Shown here: in pieces, positions 5,574 through 9,321 of the stretch
How positions within the stretch are numbered: position 1 is the stretch's first letter
Layout of the letters: each line of letters begins with the position of its first letter
NCBI GenBank assembly: GCA_001803705.1
Contig: MHDY01000053.1
Location: forward strand, 5,764-15,084
DNA: 9,321 nucleotides
Direction of reading: 5' to 3'
DNA from: Nitrospirae bacterium GWC2_56_14
GTDB lineage: Bacteria > Nitrospirota > UBA9217
The notes under the pieces: generated by a model
What the model was told of the DNA's origin: nothing
The model's database searches: none
Seen by the model: the letters and a program-made list of their open reading frames with translations, nothing else
Program-made: the position numbers and the translations under genes

Positions 5574-8225
5574 ATGACTGATTCGCATTCCGCTCATTCC
5601 CACGCCGTGACCTATCTCAAGGATTACCTCCCGCCGGATTACCGCATCCTTACAACGAACCTCCAGTTCGAGCTGGAGGAAGAGCGCACCCTGGTCAAGT
5701 CCCTGCTCGTCATCCAGGCGGCCAATGATCCCGGCAGGGGGAGCCGGCCGCTGAAGCTTGATGGCAGGGACCTGGAACTGCTGTCGGTGGCGCTGGATGG
5801 AAGGAAGCTCGGACCAGGCGAGTTCTCGGTGGACGAGGAATCACTGACCATCCCGGCCGTGCCCGGGCAGTTCACGCTCGAGCTGGAAACCGCCATCAGC
5901 CCCAAAGGGAATACTGAACTTTCCGGTCTCTACCTGGCGGGCAGCATGTTCTGCACCCAGTGCGAGGCCGAAGGCTTCCGCAGGATCACCTATTACCTCG
6001 ACCGGCCCGATGCCATGGCGCGGTTCATGACCACCGTCGTTGCCGATAAAGCGAAGTATCCGGTGCTGCTTTCGAACGGCAATCTCATCGATTCCGGCGA
6101 ACTTCGGGACGGAAAGCATTTTGCCAAATGGCACGATCCGTCGCTCAAGCCGGCCTACCTGTTCGCGCTCGTGGCAGGAGACCTGGCGCGCATCGAGGAC
6201 CGGTTCAAGACCATGTCCGGCAGGGAGGTCGCGCTCCAGATCTATGTCCAGCAGCATAACAAGGACAAGTGCGGCCACGCCATGGAGTCGCTCAAGAAGG
6301 CCATGCAATGGGACGAAGAGCAGTACGGCAGGGAATATGACCTGGACCTCTTCATGATCGTGGCGACCGACGATTTCAACATGGGCGCCATGGAGAACAA
6401 GGGGCTGAACATCTTCAATTCCAAATACGTGCTTGCAAGGCATGAGACCGCGACGGACACGGATTTCCAGGGGATCATGGGCGTGGTGGGGCACGAATAC
6501 TTTCACAACTGGTCCGGTGACCGCGTCACCTGCCGCGACTGGTTCCAGCTGTCGCTCAAGGAAGGCTTCACGGTGTTCCGCGACCAGCAGTTCATGGAGG
6601 ACATGAGCTCCAGTGGCGTCAAGCGCATCAGCGACGTGAACATCCTGCGCACCCACCAGTTCCGCGAGGACGGCGGCCCCATGGCGCACCCGGTCAGGCC
6701 CGAGTCCTATGTGGAGATCAACAATTTTTACACCCTGACCGTGTACAACAAGGGCGCCGAAGTGATCCGCATGATGCATACGCTGCTCGGCCCTGCGCGG
6801 TTCCGGAAAGGCACGGACCTCTACTTCGAACGGCACGACGGCCAGGCGGTCACGACCGACGACTTCGTGAAGGCCCTGGAGGATGCCAGCGGCGTCGACT
6901 TGGCGCAGTTCAAGCGCTGGTACACGCAGGCAGGCACGCCGGAACTGCAGGTAAGCCGCTCTTATGACGCCGCGGCGCGCACCTTTACCCTGACGATCAA
7001 ACAGACCTGTCCGCCCACGCCGGGCCAAAAAGAGAAACTCCCATTCCATATACCGATCGCAGTCGGCCTGCTTGGCAAGGACGGCAGCGACCTGCCCCTG
7101 AAGCTTGCCCATGAAAAGGGGAGTCTCAGTTCCGGCGTCCTGGAACTGCGGAAAGCGGAAGAGACCTTTGTTTTTGCCGATGTTCCCCACGAACCGGTCC
7201 TGTCGCTTTTGCGGGGGTTCTCGGCTCCGGTCAAGCTCAAGATGGAGCGGAGCGACGACGAGTTCGCATTCCTCATGGCCAATGACGCAGACGAGTTTAA
7301 CCGCTGGGACGCCTCTCAGCAGATGGCGATTAAAACGATCCTTGCGCTCGTGCGTGACCACCAGGCAGGGAACAAACTCGTGCTGGGCAGCCGCTTTGCC
7401 GAGGCATTCGGGAAAACCCTGGAGAACACCACGCTGGACCACGGCTTTTTGGCCGTGGCGCTGACCTTGCCTTCCGAAACGTACCTTGCCGAATTCATGG
7501 ACGAGGTCGACCCGGCAGCGGTCCATGAGGCGCGGCGCTTCGTGGTCCGCGCATTGGCCTCGCGAATGAAGGACACCTTTCTTGAGCTGCACAGTATCCT
7601 GAGGAATGACGACTCCTACCTCCTTGACCCGGCCTCAGTCGGCAAGCGGAGCCTCAGGAACGTCTGCCTCGGCTATCTGGCCGAACTGGACACGCGGGAA
7701 GCGCGGCTCTTGTGCGTTGAGCAGTTTCATAAAGGCAGCAACATGACCGATGTGATCGCCGCGCTTGCCAGTGTCGTTAATCTCGATTGCCAGGAGCGGG
7801 GGGACCTCCTGGCCGAGTTCTACGAGAAATGGAAGCACGACCCGCTGGTGATGGACAAGTGGCTCGCGATCCAGGCCGGTTCCTCCCTGCCTCAAACACT
7901 GGACAACGTCAAGGCGCTGACAAAACATCCGGCCTTCTCCATCAAAAATCCCAACAAGGTGCGCGCGCTGATCAGCGCCTTCTCGGCCAACGCCGTGCGG
8001 TTCCATGACGCGGGCGGGGAGGGGTACGCGTTCCTTGCGAACATGGTCCTGCAGGTGGACGCCATGAATCCCCAGATAGCAGCGCGGCTTGCTTCGGCGT
8101 TCACCATGTGGAAACGCTACGATGCTCCACGGCAGGCGCTCATGAAAGCACAGCTCGAACGGATCCTGGCGACACCGGGACTGTCCAAGGACGTGCATGA
8201 GATCGCGGCGAAAAGTCTTGCTTGA
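5574..8225 (+). CDS. pepN: aminopeptidase N, M1 family zinc metallopeptidase (E. coli PepN type)
   Basis: PepN removes N-terminal residues from peptides in the cytoplasm during the final steps of protein turnover. The 883-residue length is close to the roughly 870 of E. coli PepN, and no signal peptide is present. Key residues are all there with a constant offset of ten from E. coli: substrate-anchoring Q129 and E131 in CTQCEAEGF, the exopeptidase motif GAMEN at 271-275, zinc ligands H307 and H311 in HEYFHNW, general base E308, third ligand E330 18 residues on, and catalytic Tyr 391 in TLTVYNKG. An N-terminal beta domain (about 1-200) precedes the catalytic domain (about 200-450), followed by a beta domain and a C-terminal helical solenoid to the end. 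The start has only a modest site, AGGAA at 5563-5567, which lies in the loop of a short ATAG/CTAT hairpin. No strong terminator follows. Confidence 0.97.
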   Translation: MTDSHSAHSHAVTYLKDYLPPDYRILTTNLQFELEEERTLVKSLLVIQAANDPGRGSRPLKLDGRDLELLSVALDGRKLGPGEFSVDEESLTIPAVPGQFTLELETAISPKGNTELSGLYLAGSMFCTQCEAEGFRRITYYLDRPDAMARFMTTVVADKAKYPVLLSNGNLIDSGELRDGKHFAKWHDPSLKPAYLFALVAGDLARIEDRFKTMSGREVALQIYVQQHNKDKCGHAMESLKKAMQWDEEQYGREYDLDLFMIVATDDFNMGAMENKGLNIFNSKYVLARHETATDTDFQGIMGVVGHEYFHNWSGDRVTCRDWFQLSLKEGFTVFRDQQFMEDMSSSGVKRISDVNILRTHQFREDGGPMAHPVRPESYVEINNFYTLTVYNKGAEVIRMMHTLLGPARFRKGTDLYFERHDGQAVTTDDFVKALEDASGVDLAQFKRWYTQAGTPELQVSRSYDAAARTFTLTIKQTCPPTPGQKEKLPFHIPIAVGLLGKDGSDLPLKLAHEKGSLSSGVLELRKAEETFVFADVPHEPVLSLLRGFSAPVKLKMERSDDEFAFLMANDADEFNRWDASQQMAIKTILALVRDHQAGNKLVLGSRFAEAFGKTLENTTLDHGFLAVALTLPSETYLAEFMDEVDPAAVHEARRFVVRALASRMKDTFLELHSILRNDDSYLLDPASVGKRSLRNVCLGYLAELDTREARLLCVEQFHKGSNMTDVIAALASVVNLDCQERGDLLAEFYEKWKHDPLVMDKWLAIQAGSSLPQTLDNVKALTKHPAFSIKNPNKVRALISAFSANAVRFHDAGGEGYAFLANMVLQVDAMNPQIAARLASAFTMWKRYDAPRQALMKAQLERILATPGLSKDVHEIAAKSLA

Positions 8226-8246
8226 CCGGGCTTGCCGGTACCATCC

Positions 8247-8317
8247 ACCGCGGAGACGCGGAGGCGCAGAGGAAGGCAGTTCGAAAATAGTAAAGATTTT
8301 CTCTGCGACTCCGCGGT
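8247..8317. repeat. hairpin-forming dispersed repeat, copy 1
   Basis: The left arm (8247-8272) and right arm (8301-8317) pair in two blocks: ACCGCGGAG (8247-8255) with CTCCGCGGT (8309-8317), and CGCAGAG (8265-8271) with CTCTGCG (8301-8307), leaving a nine-base bulge. The 24 bases from 8248 match those from 8969 at 23 positions, so this is a repeat present at least twice in the window. Similar short elements are widespread between genes in environmental Gram-negative genomes. No transposase or target duplication is visible. Confidence 0.75.
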
Positions 8318-8353
8318 TAAACCTGATCTATGCGACTCCCTCAGTTTTTGCTC

Positions 8354-8382
8354 TTGCCTTTTCCCCCCGCCTGTACTATCGT
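8354..8382 (+). promoter_or_regulatory. candidate promoter of the small anchored protein gene
   Basis: TTGCCT (8354-8359) and TATCGT (8377-8382) are spaced by 17 bases. Both boxes and several flanking bases are shared with the candidate usp promoter at 4769-4797, although the 13 bases between the shared blocks differ. Transcription would begin near 8389, about 30 bases before the ATG at 8420. That also argues against a start at the upstream in-frame ATG (8330), which would lie before this promoter. Confidence 0.5.
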
Positions 8383-8410
8383 TTCTCCTGTCTGCTACTA
8401 TGCTTATCAC

Positions 8411-8416
8411 GGAGGA
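8411..8416 (+). promoter_or_regulatory. ribosome-binding site that sets the start at 8420
   Basis: GGAGGA sits four to five bases before the ATG at 8420. The frame is also open upstream to an ATG at 8330, but that codon has no such site and would add a Pro/Tyr/Cys-rich stretch ahead of a good membrane anchor. Confidence 0.8.
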
Positions 8417-8419
8417 CCC

Positions 8420-8926
8420 ATGAAAACGCATGTAAAGATAACCATCCTGTTTGTCGTTGTCGCCTTGATCGTGTTCGCGGCCTATGCGACGCGGCGGATC
8501 TCGGCGCCCGAGAGCGTTCTTATCGCCCATGAGCGGGACGCCCTGTACGAGGCGCGGGACAAGGACCGCATGGAAAAGGACCCGACCTACGCGGTCGAAA
8601 TGCGGGACCGGCTGCAGTTCCTGGACTTGCGGATCGCGGCGGCCCATATTGCCGAGAACGATCCCGACGCAGCCATCGCGGTCATCTGGAAATTGATCGC
8701 CGAAGAAGAGGCGCATGTGGTCAGCGGCGTTGCCCGGCGTTCGCGCAGCTATGTGAACGAGATGCGCTTCTACGAGACCCTGCAGAGCGCCTATGAGCTC
8801 AAAAAGGACGAGGCGGGCGCAAAGAAAGCCAGGGAAGCTCATGACGCGCTTCTCCTGAAGGCCGCGGAGGCACGAACGCGGGAGAGCAGGGAAGAAGGAA
8901 AGCACGTCGGGTCGGCCGGGGATTAG
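8420..8926 (+). CDS. membrane-anchored helical protein of unknown function
   Basis: I do not recognise this 168-residue protein. Residues 7-23 (ITILFVVVALIVFAAYA) form one membrane span, with basic residues on both sides (K2, K6; R25, R26) and no lipobox or signal-peptidase site that I trust. It is therefore probably an inner-membrane anchored protein facing the periplasm. The rest is charged and strongly helical. Two segments, about 65-96 (FLDLRIAAAHIAENDPDAAI and on) and about 116-146 (RFYETLQSAYELKKD and on), have the spacing of aromatic, Ala and Gly/Asp positions of TPR-like helical hairpins. A protein-interaction role is possible but inferred. The last 20 residues are Arg/Glu/Lys-rich and probably disordered. 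It has its own candidate promoter and lies between two copies of the dispersed repeat, with no functional partner adjacent. Confidence 0.82.
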   Translation: MKTHVKITILFVVVALIVFAAYATRRISAPESVLIAHERDALYEARDKDRMEKDPTYAVEMRDRLQFLDLRIAAAHIAENDPDAAIAVIWKLIAEEEAHVVSGVARRSRSYVNEMRFYETLQSAYELKKDEAGAKKAREAHDALLLKAAEARTRESREEGKHVGSAGD

Positions 8927-8968
8927 CCGGTTTAGAAGAAACGGGCCGATGCCTTAAAAAGTTTTTTT

Positions 8969-9127
8969 CCGCGGAGACGCGGAGGCACAGAGAAAACCTA
9001 AAATCATTTAGCTTTGGGTTAAAACCAGGTTTCAATTAGCGGCTTGGATGCCGCCACCTCACCCTGCCCTCTCCCACGCTGGGGAGAGGTGACACTTAGC
9101 CTTTGCTCTTCTCCGTGCCTCCGTGGT
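8969..9127. repeat. hairpin-forming dispersed repeat, copy 2, with inner hairpins
   Basis: This lies in the 312-bp gap between 8926 and 9239, in which I see no gene. The left arm at 8969-8992 matches copy 1 at 23 of 24 positions. A diverged inverted copy (TTCTCCGTGCCTCCGTGGT, 9109-9127) closes a unit of about 160 bases. Inside are a hairpin GCGGC/GCCGC (9039-9054), a GGTT/AACC palindrome (9017-9026) and the CCTCTCCC/GGGAGAGG hairpin listed separately. The arrangement recalls REP- or MITE-like non-coding elements. Confidence 0.65.
9068..9089. repeat. CCTCTCCC/GGGAGAGG intergenic hairpin
   Basis: A perfect 8-bp stem (9068-9075 with 9082-9089) encloses a six-base loop and is preceded by CTCACCCTGC. 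Sequences of this CCCTCTCCC...GGGAGAGG form are frequent intergenic repeats in many bacterial genomes. There is no T tract, so it is not a standard terminator. Confidence 0.6.
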
Positions 9128-9157
9128 AGACATAGTCCCTCAGCCCCCTCTTTTTTC

Positions 9158-9186
9158 TTGAATGTTCCCACGTCATATCCTATAGT
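9158..9186 (+). promoter_or_regulatory. near-consensus sigma-70 promoter of the last gene
   Basis: TTGAAT (9158-9163) and TATAGT (9181-9186) are separated by exactly 17 bases. The -10 box is the same as that of the uppP promoter. Transcription would begin near 9193, giving a leader of about 46 bases before the GTG at 9239. Confidence 0.75.
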
Positions 9187-9238
9187 AGTCGCGATGTGCA
9201 GCCCGGTCTATCGCTGACCGCCATGTTCAGGAGGAGCT

Positions 9239-9321
9239 GTGAACACACGAGGGATCGCCATTGTTTCACTGCTTCTCGCCGTTGCCGTCATCCTCTTCCA
9301 CCAGACCGCTAAAAAAGCACC
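9239..9321 (+). CDS. N-terminus of an exported or membrane-anchored protein, cut by the window edge
   Basis: A GTG codon preceded by AGGAGGAG (9229-9236) opens a frame that stays open to the window end (27 codons plus two bases). The start reads MNTRGIAIVSLLLAVAVILF followed by HQTAKKA: an Arg, a 15-residue apolar stretch, then polar basic residues. It is therefore a signal peptide or an N-terminal anchor, with no lipobox in the part visible. The nearby ATG at 9224 opens a different frame that closes before the window end. The near-consensus promoter upstream supports a real gene. The product cannot be identified from this fragment. Confidence 0.7.
   Translation, partial: MNTRGIAIVSLLLAVAVILFHQTAKKA

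Noticed and set aside
5841..7592. 583-codon open frame on the - strand opposite pepN
   Set aside because: Despite its length it is explained by codon bias of the sense gene, whose catalytic residues are all intact. The predicted protein is Val/Arg/His-rich without motifs.
8330..8419. Upstream in-frame extension of the anchored-protein gene to ATG 8330
   Set aside because: It starts before the candidate promoter, lacks a ribosome-binding site and would bury the membrane anchor behind an unlikely Pro/Tyr/Cys-rich leader.
8117..8905. 262-codon open frame on the - strand across the pepN end, the repeat and the anchored-protein gene
   Set aside because: It runs through a hairpin repeat and antisense to two + strand genes, with no membrane, domain or ribosome-binding evidence.

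Overview
The window carries six complete or near-complete genes and one truncated gene, all on the + strand, plus one possible micro-ORF. It looks like chromosomal DNA of moderately high G+C from an anaerobic or facultative Gram-negative bacterium. A Desulfobacterota/Geobacter-like or Nitrospirota-like lineage is my best guess. The reasons are an octaheme c-type cytochrome lipoprotein, a radical-SAM heme synthase of the siroheme-dependent heme pathway (AhbD type), and dispersed 'gcggagacgcggagg'-type repeats common in environmental genomes of such groups. No 16S or other phylogenetic marker is present, so the assignment is an inference.

Layout: 1-356 holds a possible 27-residue hydrophobic micro-ORF (39-122) and the leader of the cytochrome gene, with an FNR-like half-palindrome at 217-230. 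357-2372 encodes the octaheme lipoprotein, closed by a textbook intrinsic terminator (2402-2435). A near-consensus sigma-70 promoter (2489-2517) drives uppP (2553-3368). After a 219-bp gap with a GC-rich unexplained part, a second promoter and a 10-bp inverted repeat beside the ribosome-binding site precede the ahbD-like gene (3588-4700), which ends in another strong terminator (4718-4750). A universal stress protein gene (4859-5338) follows with its own promoter. Next comes a 235-bp gap with short repeats, then an E. coli-type aminopeptidase N (5574-8225). The last part has a small membrane-anchored helical protein of unknown function (8420-8926), sitting between two copies of an inverted-repeat element. 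A truncated gene with a GTG start (9239 to the edge) follows a near-consensus promoter.

The genes are mostly separate transcription units rather than one operon: strong terminators follow the cytochrome and ahbD, and most genes have their own candidate promoter. The one functional link is heme. AhbD would supply heme b, the precursor for the eight covalently attached hemes of the cytochrome. UppP (cell-wall lipid carrier recycling), the stress protein and PepN (peptide turnover) are housekeeping.

I found no defence system, CRISPR array, tRNA/rRNA, prophage or transposase, and no convincing new multigene system. The best leads are the orphan anchored protein flanked by repeat elements, a promoter block shared by that gene and the usp gene, the altered nucleotide-binding loop of the stress protein, and the inverted repeat abutting the ahbD ribosome-binding site.
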